NCBI GenBank assembly: GCA_003427395.1
Contig: BFEA01000057.1
Coordinates: 1,793,988 to 1,847,067, forward strand
Direction of reading: 5' to 3'
Length of the DNA stretch: 53,080 nt
From: Chara braunii
Lineage: Eukaryota > Streptophyta > Charophyceae > Charales > Characeae
Part shown: piece by piece, positions 32,472 to 42,763 of the stretch
Numbering within the stretch: position 1 is the stretch's first letter
Layout of the letters: every line of letters begins with the position of its first letter
Position numbers and translations under genes: made by a program
The notes under the pieces: model-generated
Told to the model about the DNA's origin: nothing
The model's input: the letters and a program-made list of their open reading frames with translations, nothing else
Database searches by the model: none

Positions 32472-32772
32472 TTTTCTTTTTTTCTTCTTTTATTTAGACT
32501 GTAGAATCTGTTAAGACAAACAAACGACCACCGTCTTATCTTACGTCAAGACATGACACTCTGACTTCGCATAACAAAAATCCCTTGTACTACCTACTAA
32601 CGAACATTGAGAACCATCTAATGTATTGTTGATACCACCTCTCTCATACTTTTCAACTATTTAACTTATCCAAAACTACCCAATCCATGTGCCAAAAGTT
32701 TCTAAACATACCAAATAATAAGGGGATATCATCCATGAAGACCTCAATGCATACTTCCTTACAAAGTATGCG
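32472..32772. other. Spacer between Gag1 and the 5' accessory ORFs
   Basis: 300 bases without a coding signature. A T-rich stretch (32470-32490) lies directly upstream of the Gag1 ATG on the minus strand as A-rich leader. Confidence 0.4.
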
Positions 32773-33436
32773 TCAGTATGTCAAACAATCTTCTAGATGA
32801 TAAGTGCGTTGATACGCATTTACGATACACAAGACGTTATAGATGTCCCTTTTCACCAATTTTGGCCCCATGTCTAAGTACAAATAGTAAATGACATCGG
32901 AAGCCTCAAACTCGAAACCCATTTCAGACACTGATTGTGCCGCGAGTACTGCTCTTTCCATGTTTTCTATTTCCCAAAAAACCTCGTCAATTATGAACTT
33001 AGGAAAAGTAGCTTTAACATCCATTGTTGGATAAACGACTTCAGCTGCCCATCTTGCCTCGATCGACCGTACAACCACTCCTTCTCCCCAGTACATCTTT
33101 CGAGAAAATGCTTCAAGGGCGAACCCTGCGGTCAGAACATACTTGGAAATCGGACGACTCTCCCCTATCGCGAGGTCAATCACATGCGCCTTCCAAAGGA
33201 GTGTTGATAGGTACATGGTCACCTTTACTATTGTGCGTCTTTCCTCCGTGGTCCAACCAGTTTCTACCCAGAGGAAAGCTTCCAGCCCTATCGGAATTCC
33301 ACACCACGTATCTATCTCTTCTCCTTCCTCTACTCCTCGTCCGGGTCATGTCATCTTAATTCCTCCATCTCTCTGCTCAGGCAAGTTAATCAGGAAGTAT
33401 TGGCCAACGAACCATATTCCAGGTGCCATTTGGTAC
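32773..33436 (-). pseudogene. Element 2 5' accessory ORF 2, paralogue of ORF 1
   Basis: Open from 33222 to 32773 (149 residues). The homologous text extends upstream to about 33436 with a TGA near 33350. It aligns along its length with the neighbouring ORF at 33585-34322: the motifs TW..P..EAF.W(V/I)E, KVT(M/L)Y(L/V)S and F(I/V)(I/V)(D/N)E(V/A)F recur in the same order, followed by YYLYL(D/G) and a final helix. The function is unknown. No known domain, zinc knuckle or membrane segment is seen. Confidence 0.6.
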
Positions 33437-33584
33437 CCTGTTTGCACAACCATACAAGAAGAAAAACCTTTACCTTTAGTCAATTGTCTAACTTCTTTCC
33501 GACATAACTCCTCTCTTTTCTACCCTCTAATTCTACCACATTCCCTTCTCAAATTTCTCAAGCTGGGATTATTGCGTTTCATTA

Positions 33585-34322
33585 TTAAGCCTGAAAAATG
33601 ACTACCTGTTGTAATTCGTCCCAGTAGTTAAATATATCTGTCAATTCGTACTTGCGCGCATACGTATCGATTTGTGGTAATTTGTTCAACAATTTTGTTT
33701 CCTCAATTAGGTGTCCAAACCCTAGGTATAAGTAATATACTAACAACGAGGTAGATTCGTGATATTCCCTTTCGGGTACTGCCAAGGCCGCTCTCGCAGC
33801 TTTCACTACTCGCATCCTTCCCCCGAACGCTTCATTCACGATAAACATAGGAATAGTTCCCCTTAGGTATGCAGCTGGCGGAAATAAATCACAAACTCTT
33901 TTTACTTTCACTGTTCTTCTAACTTGTTCAAACTCATTCAGCTGTGTGCGCCGACTCCAAGTGTCGAGTGCGGACTCCGCAAGCCACATAAGTCTCGAAA
34001 AAGATCGATCTATTCCTAAGGTTAAGTTTATTTTGATGACCCGTAAATATTCTGATGAAACATATAATGTAACTTTTTCTATTGCATAACTTTCATCTTT
34101 AACCCATTCAGATTCAATCCAGATGAAAGCATGATTGTCTATAGGCTTCCCCCAACAATACCATGTCTCCTCATTTCCCCTACGACGAGATGGTATATTC
34201 ATCATTAGCCCGTTCCTCATTTGCCTGGGCCTCTCGATCGTGAACTCGTACCGAGCGGAAGACATCTTGTCTTTGTCGATATACTCCACCAATTTGCTAC
34301 ACAACAACAACCCAATACCCAA
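33585..34322 (-). CDS. Element 2 5' accessory ORF 1, unknown function
   Basis: A 245-residue open frame between the primer site and Gag1. The first ATG (34322) gives MGIGLLLCSKLVEYIDKDKM. The protein looks globular with mixed strands and helices (AFIWIESEWVKDESY, STSLLVYYLYLGFGHL). It is the less damaged partner of a tandem pair with 32773-33436. Placement ahead of gag suggests expression from the 5' leader, perhaps with alternative splicing from the LTR donor. I do not recognise the family. Confidence 0.6.
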   Translation of the reverse strand: MGIGLLLCSKLVEYIDKDKMSSARYEFTIERPRQMRNGLMMNIPSRRRGNEETWYCWGKPIDNHAFIWIESEWVKDESYAIEKVTLYVSSEYLRVIKINLTLGIDRSFSRLMWLAESALDTWSRRTQLNEFEQVRRTVKVKRVCDLFPPAAYLRGTIPMFIVNEAFGGRMRVVKAARAALAVPEREYHESTSLLVYYLYLGFGHLIEETKLLNKLPQIDTYARKYELTDIFNYWDELQQVVIFQA

Positions 34323-34529
34323 TTTTTATTTAGTCATCACTAATACTGACATCTTTCATCAACTCATGACTCAGTCAATGCTTCATAAAATCTTCTTATA
34401 TATCAAATAAGATACTAACTCACAAATTTCTATTTGGCATAACAGAAACATCATGAGTGAGAGGCACAATCTTCTGTCAGGTGATGTATATTGAGAGACA
34501 ACAGGAGGGTCAGGAACGCGTGGTATCGG

Positions 34530-34892
34530 TTAGGGTCCTTGCTGGTGAGGTTGAGAGAGGATGGTCAACTGCCGTTCTTGAGCCGAAGAGGTAGACGGTG
34601 GATAAAGACCAAGGCGCGGGCAGCTAGGCGGCTCGAAGTGTGCAGGAGACACACCATAACACCTTTCGTACTTGTATGAATAATAAGTCATCTTTCCCGG
34701 GCTTGGGGTACGCTTATGCCACTCATCCTGATGCCTTCGCGCCCTCAGCCCTTCCTCCTTTTCTTCTAGTCCCTCATCTTCTTCCTTCCAATCTTCCCAT
34801 TCTTTGGTCAAATCTATAGGTCTATCAGAGGTTTTCCCTTACCTACCGCCTCCCCCCCTTCCTGTACCGGTCCCACGACCCTTAGGAGCCAT
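34530..34892 (-). pseudogene. Element 2 leader ORF with Gly/Arg-rich start
   Basis: From the ATG at 34892 the frame reads MAPKGRGTGTGRGGGGR, meets a TAA, and continues in frame as an acidic/basic helical stretch (LTKEWEDWKEEDEGLEEKEE) to 34530. The Gly/Arg-rich start looks like an RNA-binding tail and the following part like a coiled coil. It is the first coding sequence after the 5' leader and may be the true N-terminal part of the protein that contains ORF 1. Confidence 0.45.
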
Positions 34893-35176
34893 ATTGTTGG
34901 CTTTGAGCACAGGCGGGGCGTTTATCAATGTCTTAGATAACATATGATCTATGTAATACGTTTGCTTAGAGCAACCTTTCGTCATCGGCTGCCCTTGATC
35001 AATGTTGTATTCGTATCCCTAAGTTATCGTATTGACCTCGACTACGCTTAACGTTCCCCCAACTCAGAACCTTTAGTCAAATCGAATTTTAGTAAGTTTC
35101 AAGTTGTCGTTCTGCTTGGATCATCGTCTTTCCTTACCCGAGTTCGTTCACTAAGGACCTCGGGTAGGAAACGAGA
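34893..35176. other. 5' leader of element 2
   Basis: Non-coding stretch between the primer-binding site and the first ORF. No feature beyond a mixed-composition leader is recognised. Confidence 0.4.
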
Positions 35177-35194
35177 TCCCCGACACCGGCGCCA
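35177..35194 (-). other. tRNA-Asp-like primer-binding site of element 2
   Basis: On the minus strand TGGCGCCGGTGTCGGGGA starts two bases inside the right LTR. It matches the complement of the 3' end of plant tRNA-Asp (from memory, TGGCGCCGTTGCCGGGGA) at about 15 of 18 positions. This fixes the right LTR as the 5' LTR and the element as minus strand. Confidence 0.8.
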
Positions 35195-35364
35195 CTTGTC
35201 GCACTCGGTGGTCTCACGCCCAGACGCAAAGTATTTTGGTATCGTACCTCATGGTCGCATCACCCAAGAGTTTGAGTCACCTTAGCGAAATATCACTCCG
35301 ATCGTGCGCGCGTGCTATACCTCTCGGGAATCCCAACGACAGGTTAGAGATCCCGCGAGGTACA

Positions 35365-35372
35365 ACTTACCT
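35365..35372 (-). promoter_or_regulatory. Conserved splice donor in the LTR
   Basis: On the minus strand GCAGGTGGAG|GTAAGTTGTACC matches the plant donor consensus AG|GTAAGT. It lies between the TATA box and the LTR end, so it should be in the 5' leader RNA. It is conserved at 12545-12552 and, in the divergent element-3 LTR, at 47773-47780. Confidence 0.6.
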
Positions 35373-35443
35373 CCACCTGCAGGAGTTGTCACCATCCTTT
35401 CGGTGGGTGTATCCCTGCTGAGCTACGCACCCACGTGCGAAGA

Positions 35444-35452
35444 CTTTTATAT
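35444..35452 (-). promoter_or_regulatory. LTR TATA box
   Basis: ATATAAAAG on the minus strand, identical in the left LTR at 12626-12634. A CACGTG G-box follows about 10 bases downstream in the sense direction in both copies. Confidence 0.65.
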
Positions 35453-35767
35453 GCAATCGCAGAGGTAGGCCAGCCTAGGGCGTTTTCTAGATCGTCGTAG
35501 CATAGACATACACGCGGTAGAACGCATAGGGACTGACCCGTATATCCTACAATCAAAGACCTAACTCCCTCGGACTGACTACCTAATCAGGTCGACCCTT
35601 TTGGACCATCTTCCACACATAGCTGCTCATGATAGTGAAATCTACGTTCCTTGTTCACCATGTGAGACAATGCCAATGTCTAACACCCTTTTATAATCTC
35701 CCACGCTCTCAACAAAATCCTAGACAATAACCTGCGTAACTTTGGTCAGAGTATGCCTTGTTCATAG

Positions 35768-35771
35768 ATAT

Positions 35772-35864
<93 letters not shown>

Positions 35865-35865
35865 N

Positions 35866-35948
<83 letters not shown>
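35768..35948. repeat. (TA)n microsatellite expanded in the right LTR
   Basis: About 180 bases of TA with one N at 35865. The left LTR has only about 30 bases of AT-rich sequence at the same place (12949-12981). Confidence 0.95.
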
Positions 35949-35950
<2 letters not shown>

Positions 35951-36524
35951 TATGTATGTATATATGTATATCAGGGGCGTTGTATGAGTGGTAGACCTCA
36001 CTTCACAATTGTGGTGCACCCTGTCAGAATGTCCCAGATGAAGACCCAAATTCAGAAGACAATCCAGGGCCCAACACCTGTGCTAATGCAAGAAAGTCAC
36101 AGTCCGAAAGAAACTTCACATCCTCGTTCCTACGTTGGGGTCTAGAAGATTCCTTCTAGAATTGTGCACTGGAGGTCGATGCTCATTGATGACCCGCTGT
36201 CTAGCTTCTATCCTTATCTAACTGTCACTTTGTTACCCTTTTGGTTTACGTAATGAACAACGTTCATTCCCAACTCCTCCAACCCAGTGATTCTACATGA
36301 GTCTTTTTTTAAGATTGTTTACCAAAGTCCCATTCTTGGTGTTTTTCCTAGCAAGCATATCGTCAATTCATCTTAGAGAAATCACATGATAGAAATCAAA
36401 TTAGAAGTTCCAAGATAGAGTGATAAGTATCTCAGGGTCAAAATCTCACTTATCATCTCCTCAATAGAATCAGAAACAGTCTATTAGTAATTGATTGATC
36501 CAATTTTATTGAGAAGGTTAGTAG

Positions 36525-37250
36525 TAGTAGGGTAGACCGCTCGAGATCTACTCATTTTTTATTGGCGTCTGTTTATGAAAGGGCAGACCTCGAGGGTCTT
36601 GCTTCTCCTATTCATTGTCCTGCATTAGATCAAGGCCAGATGGTAATAAGGCGGGTTTCTCGGAGCCTCGCTCCTCTTACTACCACTTCCTTCATCCATG
36701 CGACTGGGCAATAGGGCAGGCATCTCGGTGTCTTGCTCCTCCGACTGCTGTTCTGCATTGAAACACCACTGGCTGGTAATAAGGCAGGCTTCTCGGAACC
36801 TTGCTACTCTTATTACACTGTCTGCGCCATTATTGCGATAAGGCAGGCTTCTCGGGGCCTTGCTACTTTTATCACACTATCCGTGCCATTATTGCGATAA
36901 GGCAGGCTTCTTGGAGCCTTGCTACTCTTATCTCCATCCATGCCACTATTGTGATAAGGCAGGTTTCTCGGAGCCTTGCTACTCTTATCATACCGTCTAT
37001 GACATTATTGCGATAAGGCAGGTTTCTCGGAGCCTTGCTATTCTTATCACACCGCCCGTGTCATTATTGGGATAAGACAGGCTTCTCGGAGCCTTGCTAT
37101 TCTTATTGCTCACTTGCCCTGGTGCACGGCTGGTTGGTAATAAGGTAGGCTTCTCGGAGTCTTGCTTCTCTTATCACCATCCGTTCTTAACCGTGGCTGT
37201 TTAGGCAATAGGGCAGGCCTCTCGGGGTCGTGCTCCTCCTATCACCCCTT
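36525..37250. repeat. Stem-loop tandem array in the right LTR (U3)
   Basis: Same family as the left array with fewer units. Paired arms include GTAATAAG / CTTATTAC (36776-36783, 36809-36816) and ATAGG / CCTAT (37208-37212, 37238-37242). Confidence 0.85.
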
Positions 37251-37469
37251 GCAAGCTTTCCCGATGACTCGGTCGTTGCTTCTGACGTCACTTGAGCCCT
37301 AGGTCATTCGGAAGCCTTTAAGATTATGCGGGTAGCCCATACGAGACTTGTACCCTATGTCTTAAACTCGTCCACCTGATCCCCGACTGTGTTAACTTTG
37401 AACTTTTGAGAGTATGTAGGCATAGGTCAAACGTAGGGCAAGAGTTAGTTGATGCAGTCCATCATCACA

Positions 37470-38255
37470 GTGTCGGCGCGTATACCCTTACAAGGGTATC
37501 GGCCCTGTTTTTTGCGAGTGACAGAAAATAAGTTTTGTTCGACATTTAAGTACCTCGTTGTCAGATCGGATACCCTTGAGCTGATACCCTTACAAGGGTA
37601 TCCGCTCATGATTTTGCGATCAACACAATGACGACTCCAACTGCCAGAACGAAGACGGCTAAAAACAGAAAATGGGGTAACCCCCTTGACCGTTAAGGTC
37701 ATGAAAGTTTAGTAACTGCAAGGGCCAAAACACGGGACGCGCGGACAAGAGTCAGGGGTTGAAGATTTCGAGTACTCGTCTGCGTCGTCGCAAAGCATGC
37801 AAAGACGACGAAGGTTAGTGGATTAAAAATTTGAATGACCACGCGCGCAATTCCGACACGCGCAGAGACTGTAAAATAGTTAGTAAATAAAACCTCCGAC
37901 CACAAAGAATGGAAGGTTAGTCAAAACAGGAACAGTTGCACAGGATGCAGCGACTGTTTTTTTCCAGTTAGTTGATGAATGAGGAAGTATGACTAAGTCC
38001 GCGAACGTCGAGTGCGTCGGGAAAAGCAAGACGACGGAACCGCACCCCACAGACTAAAGTAAAGCTGGAAATTAATAAAGGCCCCGGCCATGAGGCCAGG
38101 GCAAATAGAAAGGGGGGCCTAGCCTGTTGTAGCAGGCTGCGGTGGCCAACGGTGGCCTGGGTTTCCCCTACGGTTGGCTGCAGGCCTTATGTACTGGCTA
38201 AACTGGGCCCTGTACTCTACTTGGGGCAAGTTAGCTCCCAATAAAACCAAACAAG
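37470..38255. other. Spacer right of element 2 with short palindromes
   Basis: Holds ATACCCTT-AC-AAGGGTAT at 37482-37499 and GATACCCTTACAAGGGTATC at 37583-37602, plus a half-site GGATACCCTT at about 37568. GC-rich inverted repeats (GGCCCCGGCCATGAGGCC and neighbours) lie at 38080-38170. No gene is recognised. Confidence 0.5.
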
Positions 38256-38410
38256 GAGCTAGCCTAGTAGGTACATGCACATATTGATATGCAAGGGATC
38301 CTGGGATCGAATCCGACCTGCCTCCGGGTTAGCTTCTTTTGCTAGTTGTGAAGGGGCAGGGCCTGCCTTTTTCGCCCGCCCTCAGACGGGTGGGATTCGA
38401 ACTCATGACC
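38256..38410 (+). repeat. tRNA-derived SINE-like sequence
   Basis: A perfect Pol III A box TAGCCTAGTAGG at 38260-38271 and B box GGATCGAATCC at 38304-38314, spaced as in a tRNA gene. The region between does not fold into a convincing anticodon arm. A second, inverted B box (GGGATTCGAACTC, 38392-38404) follows. It is better explained as SINE than as functional tRNA. Confidence 0.55.
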
Positions 38411-38756
38411 TCTGTATCAGGAGGTTAGTTAAGCTTAAGCCCCGAATCCGACAGTTGTCTCAACGGGGAAGTTAGAAGTTAGATTTAGTTTTCAAACTTT
38501 TCTTTTTCTTTCTTTTTATTTTTCTACTTTCCTTTATTTTCTTTTTCCTTTCTGTTTTACAAACTAAATTCAGGAACTGTACTCGAGTGAATCCGGCCCA
38601 CTATTGAGGGTGGATTCGTTCAAAGCCAAGGCTACGAAGCTAGTCGCAGTAGAAAGCTCGGTGGTCCTACCGGAGCGTCTCAACTCACCGTCGTAGAGAC
38701 TCGGCGGAGTTAGTGCCACGGAGTGGGGAGGAAAGGCGCATATAAGAGAAGATGTG
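38411..38756. other. Unassigned spacer
   Basis: Pyrimidine-rich 38490-38560, then mixed sequence. No gene or element end is identified. Confidence 0.35.
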
Positions 38757-38961
38757 AGAAAAAGAAGAAGAAGAAGAAGAAGAAGGAGAGGGGAGAGCAA
38801 GGAGAAGAGATCACGCGATCACGTGAGAGAAGGAGATGATCTTGAGGGCGAAAGATGTGGTGCGCAAAAATTGAACAAGCGGGTGCACGGTGAGAAGAAG
38901 TGGGCGCAAGAAAGGTGGCGCTCGCGAGCAAGAAGGGAGAGGGAAGAGAGGGAAGGTGAAG
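38757..38961. repeat. GA-rich tract
   Basis: Purine-rich (GAA/GAG) run. On the minus strand it is a pyrimidine tract following the donor-like GGCAACAG|GTAAGTCG at about 38970. Confidence 0.7.
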
Positions 38962-39118
38962 ACGACTTACCTGTTGCCTTTCCCGACTTCGGCACCCTCA
39001 TCCCGTAGGTTTCGCGGAGAGCGGTTGCGGCCTTGATGTGGTGTCGCCTTCGTGTCCGCGTTCACAACGGCATGTTCCGGTTAAAAAAGCTCCCCTAATT
39101 GGGGGCAGGGTGAGCGTA

Positions 39119-39246
39119 TAGAAGAAGAATGAGAAAGAAGGAGAAGAAGGAGAAGAAGGAAAAAAAAGGAGAAAAAAAAAAAAAAAGAGAAGAAGGAGAA
39201 AGAAAAGAAGAAGGAGAAGAAGGAGAGGAGAAGAAGAAGGAAGGAA
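39119..39246. repeat. GA/AAG-rich tract
   Basis: About 125 bases of GAAGAAGGAGAAG. On the minus strand it follows the donor-like GGCT|GTAAGTCTTCC at about 39250. Confidence 0.85.
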
Positions 39247-39470
39247 GACTTACAGCCTGATTGACGATATCCATGTCCCACATGAGGACATTTGGATCCT
39301 GAGTTTGGAGTAACGGGGAAGGCGATCTGACAACGACATCGGGAAAGACGACGAACGGCTACGACTAAAATAAGGAGGAAGAGAGCAGGTAAGCCTCGAA
39401 AACTCGCAACTGGCCCCTGATACCTCGATAACGGAAATATGGAGGAATACGGCACCGCGATTCCATTTGA

Positions 39471-39541
39471 GTGTGTGTGTGTGTGTGTACGTGCGTACGT
39501 ATGTGTGTGTTGTATATGTTGAGTGTGTGTGTGTGTGTGTG
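39471..39541. repeat. (GT)n microsatellite, imperfect
   Basis: GT runs separated by 'acgtgcgtacgtatgtg' and 'tatatgttga'. Confidence 0.9.
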
Positions 39542-40099
39542 AAAAAGTACGAGGAAAGATCAGGAAGGATCTTGACCACGTGACTAGTTCCGTGATGTTT
39601 CAGTCGGTAGGATAAGCGAAAACGGGCGAATCGATCACTCAAGTGCACCGCCACCTACGTTGCCCACATGGCGCACCTTCATCCCTGCTCGATCTTGAGA
39701 TCATCATTGGTATGTGTATGTGTGTGCGTGTGTGTGTGAGTGTGTATATGGAGGAGAGGGGGAGAAATAGGAGACCAGCGAGTTTCCTATCTCAAGGTTA
39801 ACCTCGCGTTACTACCCTGAGAGGAAAAAGCAAAACGGACTAATCTCCCGCCAGAGCTTAAAGGCCCGCACCGTCGGTTTACGTCAGCCCGTTGTTACGC
39901 TTTCACCCTGCCGATCGTCCTTGAATTGCTATGAGGGCATGCACACATATGTATGTGTGTATGAAAGAGAGAGGGTCTGAGAGGGTGGACAGAAACAAGG
40001 AGAGGACGTGCAGAAGGACGAAAAGAATGCATGGAGAGAAATGAGGAAAACGAAGAAGAGGGAGAAGATGAAAGAGGGGGAGGGGAAGATGTGAGGAAT

Positions 40100-40262
40100 G
40101 TACCTAGTGCTGGAAACGAAAGGCATCGGCTGATACTTGCACAAAGTTGTTGATGCCACCTGCGGCATGGTAGATAGGCCATATGGTATCTGCCATCTAC
40201 CAAGCGCCAGGTAGGATATCAACTTCGGTTTTTCGTTGATGATGATGGAACCATTTAGCATT
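40100..40262 (-). other. Exon-like block a, antisense to element 3
   Basis: Reads KPKLISYLALGRWQIPYG... on the minus strand and ends TTTCCAGCACTAG|GTACATTC. It is similar to the block at 40933-41095, sharing the SYLALG start and a (L)xKYxxx end. It could be a repeated exon or a repeated retroposon fragment. Confidence 0.3.
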
Positions 40263-40786
40263 GTCGATTATGAACTCTTGGTGTGTTCTTGTTCGGTAAT
40301 TTCTCGTGAAACAATGCTGCTGGTGGATTGAGGTCAAGACTATCTGAACTCATATGTAGGATGTTGTTTGATTGCTGAAGTTCGCTATTGCTCATCTTTC
40401 TCCCAGTGGAGGGAGGGAGAGAGAAAGATGATGATTAAGTAAGAACACATACCTGGTAGTGGCGATGATCTGCATGGCTCGGCTTCTTCAAATATTCCGT
40501 TGGCTGCTGACATCAGCAGTAGCATTATCAAGTAGTAGTCTAGTAGTAGCCGTATAGGAAGTAGGACTAACCGCCGAGCACCTGGCAGGGAGAAGGGACA
40601 GGATACGAACAATAGTGGTGGCGGGAGCAAAACTATCATTAACAATGGTTTTCCGTAGTATGATTCTCCATTGACATCATACTGGTGCAGTTCTGCTCTC
40701 TGGACACAGTGTGACTATCTGGCTTTCAATGTGATGATATAATCTGGAATTGTCGTCTCGCTACTGCTTATTTTTTCTTGCATTTT

Positions 40787-40818
40787 ACTATTATTATTAT
40801 TATTAATAATTTTATTAA

Positions 40819-40851
<33 letters not shown>

Positions 40852-40852
40852 C
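40787..40852. repeat. (TTA)n microsatellite
   Basis: TTA run. Further runs lie at 41246-41336, 41672-41722, 43203-43257 and 43857-43902, all of the same strand polarity. Confidence 0.95.
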
Positions 40853-40932
40853 AGATGCATGGTGATCCTTGGCGACACATGACATCTGTGTGTTGGGGGG
40901 GCGAAGTTATAAGTGTGGCGAGAGATATACCT

Positions 40933-41095
40933 GGTGCTGGAAGCATGCAACGATGGTCGCTATATGCTCATACTTCAGAAGGTTGTTGTCGTCATCTTTC
41001 GACTACGTAGTATAGGCTAGATAGGATCTACTACATGTAGTCTGGGCGCCGAGCGCCAGGTAGGACATACTCTCTGGTTCCTCGATGAAGATGAA
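40933..41095 (-). other. Exon-like block b, antisense to element 3
   Basis: Minus-strand text EPESMSYLALGAQTT...NLLKYEHIATIVACFQHQ with one internal TAG, ending in CACCAG|GTATATC. It aligns with block a. Both are followed on the minus strand by pyrimidine- or repeat-rich DNA. Confidence 0.3.
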
Positions 41096-41245
41096 GGGAC
41101 TACCTCAGCATTGTCAATTATGAGTTTTTGCTGTCTTCTTATTTAGCGAAACTCTTGATGCAATTCTGTTGTTGGTACTATGTCACGCCTATCTGATCGT
41201 ATGTATGTAATACTATTTGTTTTCTTAAGTTCGACGTCATTTTAT

Positions 41246-41247
41246 TG

Positions 41248-41292
<45 letters not shown>

Positions 41293-41336
41293 GTAATTGT
41301 TATTATTATATTATTATTATTATTATTATTATTATT
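41246..41336. repeat. (TTA)n microsatellite
   Basis: Ninety bases with two interruptions, followed by 'tgtgaaggtcgccggcc', which resembles the sequence after the run at 43203-43257. Confidence 0.95.
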
Positions 41337-41749
41337 TGTGAAGGTCGCCGGCCAAGGTTTATCATTTCTTTCTTTTTGACTCGGAGTTGGTCGTCATGAT
41401 CACAAAGGCATAGGCCGACTTCGGTGCTGAGTGAGTATCCATTAGTAACAAAGCAGAAAAGCAAGAAGAAGGGAGTAGGGCTTGAACACGAACATTGGCA
41501 GTAGCGAAAGCAATCTCTCGATATAATTCGGATCTCGATGTTACGATTCTCCGACGGGATTATATAGGTGGAACACTGCTTTTAGAAACGACGATACTTT
41601 CTGGCATTCAATGTGATGGTGCATTCTTAATATTGTTATCTCGCCATTGCTCATTTCCCTTGCGTTTTGCTATTACTAGTATTATAATAATAATAATAAT
41701 AATATTGTTGTTGTTGTTATTGTTGGTAGTTGCCCGTATTTGAATAAGG

Positions 41750-42520
41750 GTATGACAGAAGGGGAGCCAGGGGGAGGAAATACTATTGGAGAAAGGAGGA
41801 GAGAATATGAAAAATTGAGAGAGAGAGGCGGAGGAAGATGGGGAAAAAGAAGAAAGGATCAGACAAATCAGACAGATATTGACAGACAGGCAAACAGGAC
41901 CCAGGCAAACAAAACAGACATACAGGACAAAGATAGACGGACACATGCAGTCAAGATAAACAATATAGAAGCAGGCAACCAAAAACACAGACACAATGGT
42001 ATACGCTGATACACATTGACACGCACGCTGACTGAACCATGTCCGCTCAACTCCGCAGGTTGTGGCTGCACAGTCTCATCAGCCACTTCGTCTTTACGCG
42101 ACATGCGGACCGCTTTCGCACAAAACGTTATAGCAGCGCTTCCGCAACACTCGCGCGGGAATGGATGAATAGCTGGGCGCAGCCACTTGAATTATACCTT
42201 TGTAGCTCGTTGGTCTGATCCTTTCCCATGCCCTGAATGTCCACAGATCCATACGGTATTTGTTTGACTGAAACTAGGCTGACTGGGGACGGTAACGCTC
42301 ACTGCATGGGACTGTACCGCTGACTCAGTACAGTCGCACGGCTTATACCCTTTGAGCGTGGTCGGATAAATGCATATAGACGGAAAGACGGACAGTGGCA
42401 AGTAAACAAGCAAGGTAGGAACAAGCCAACAGCAGCTGACAGACAAGTTGGCAGACCAACGCAGAAAGATAAACAGGCGAAAAAACACAGAACGGACCAA
42501 CAGACACAGATAGAAAAGAG
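41750..42520. repeat. A/C-rich degenerate repeat region
   Basis: 'gacagacaggcaaacag'-type repeats at 41860-41990 and 42370-42510, the complement of the T/G-rich region 16100-17400 in element 2. Unique sequence lies between them (42010-42300). Confidence 0.55.
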
Positions 42521-42526
42521 AGAGTT

Positions 42527-42763
42527 ACTTACCGAAGGAGGGAATGCGGGTACTAGGATGCTGAACTCCGAGCCATTGCGTACAAAGGGACTGATTTCAT
42601 AAAACTGTTTAAAACTATAAATTGTTGAAAATTCTGAATTACTCATATCTGGAGCGTGCCTCTTTGGCCTCCAGTATAGGTAATTGGATGATCTCTCCGT
42701 GAGTATAATGTATGTAGTTGTGGGTGTGTACATGGTTGAGTTCCCACGCATGCTTGCTTCCAA
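42527..42763 (-). other. Exon-like block with strong donor, antisense to element 3
   Basis: An open frame from an ATG at 42763 (MEASMRGNSTMYTPTTTYII) to CCTTCG|GTAAGTAAC, a perfect donor, followed by a T-rich intron-like stretch. No domain is recognised. This is the best single exon candidate in the region. Confidence 0.35.

Larger units (their letters stand above)
12286..37469 (-). mobile_element. Element 2: ~25-kb LTR retrotransposon on the minus strand
   Basis: Sequences at 12286-15158 and 35197-37469 are copies of one LTR, both starting TGTCGCA and ending TCACA on the plus strand. All coding domains between them read on the minus strand in the order Gag1, PR, RT, RH, IN, Gag2. A tRNA-type primer site adjoins the right LTR, which is therefore the 5' LTR. 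The PR-RT-RH-IN order is Ty3/gypsy-like. The element is broken by many frameshifts and stops and carries at least two later DNA-transposon insertions. The five bases outside the two LTRs (cacgc and gtgtc) do not match, so no target duplication is visible. Confidence 0.85.
35197..37469 (-). repeat. Element 2 5' LTR (right copy)
   Basis: About 2.27 kb, ending TGTCGCA / TCACA like the left copy. In the sense direction: U3 with the stem-loop array, a long (TA)n, TATA box, splice donor and the LTR end followed by the primer site. It lacks the 87-bp insertion and several array units present in the left copy. Confidence 0.85.

Noticed and set aside
38256-38320. Functional tRNA gene
   Set aside because: A and B boxes are perfect but no acceptor or anticodon stem of normal geometry forms, so SINE is more likely.
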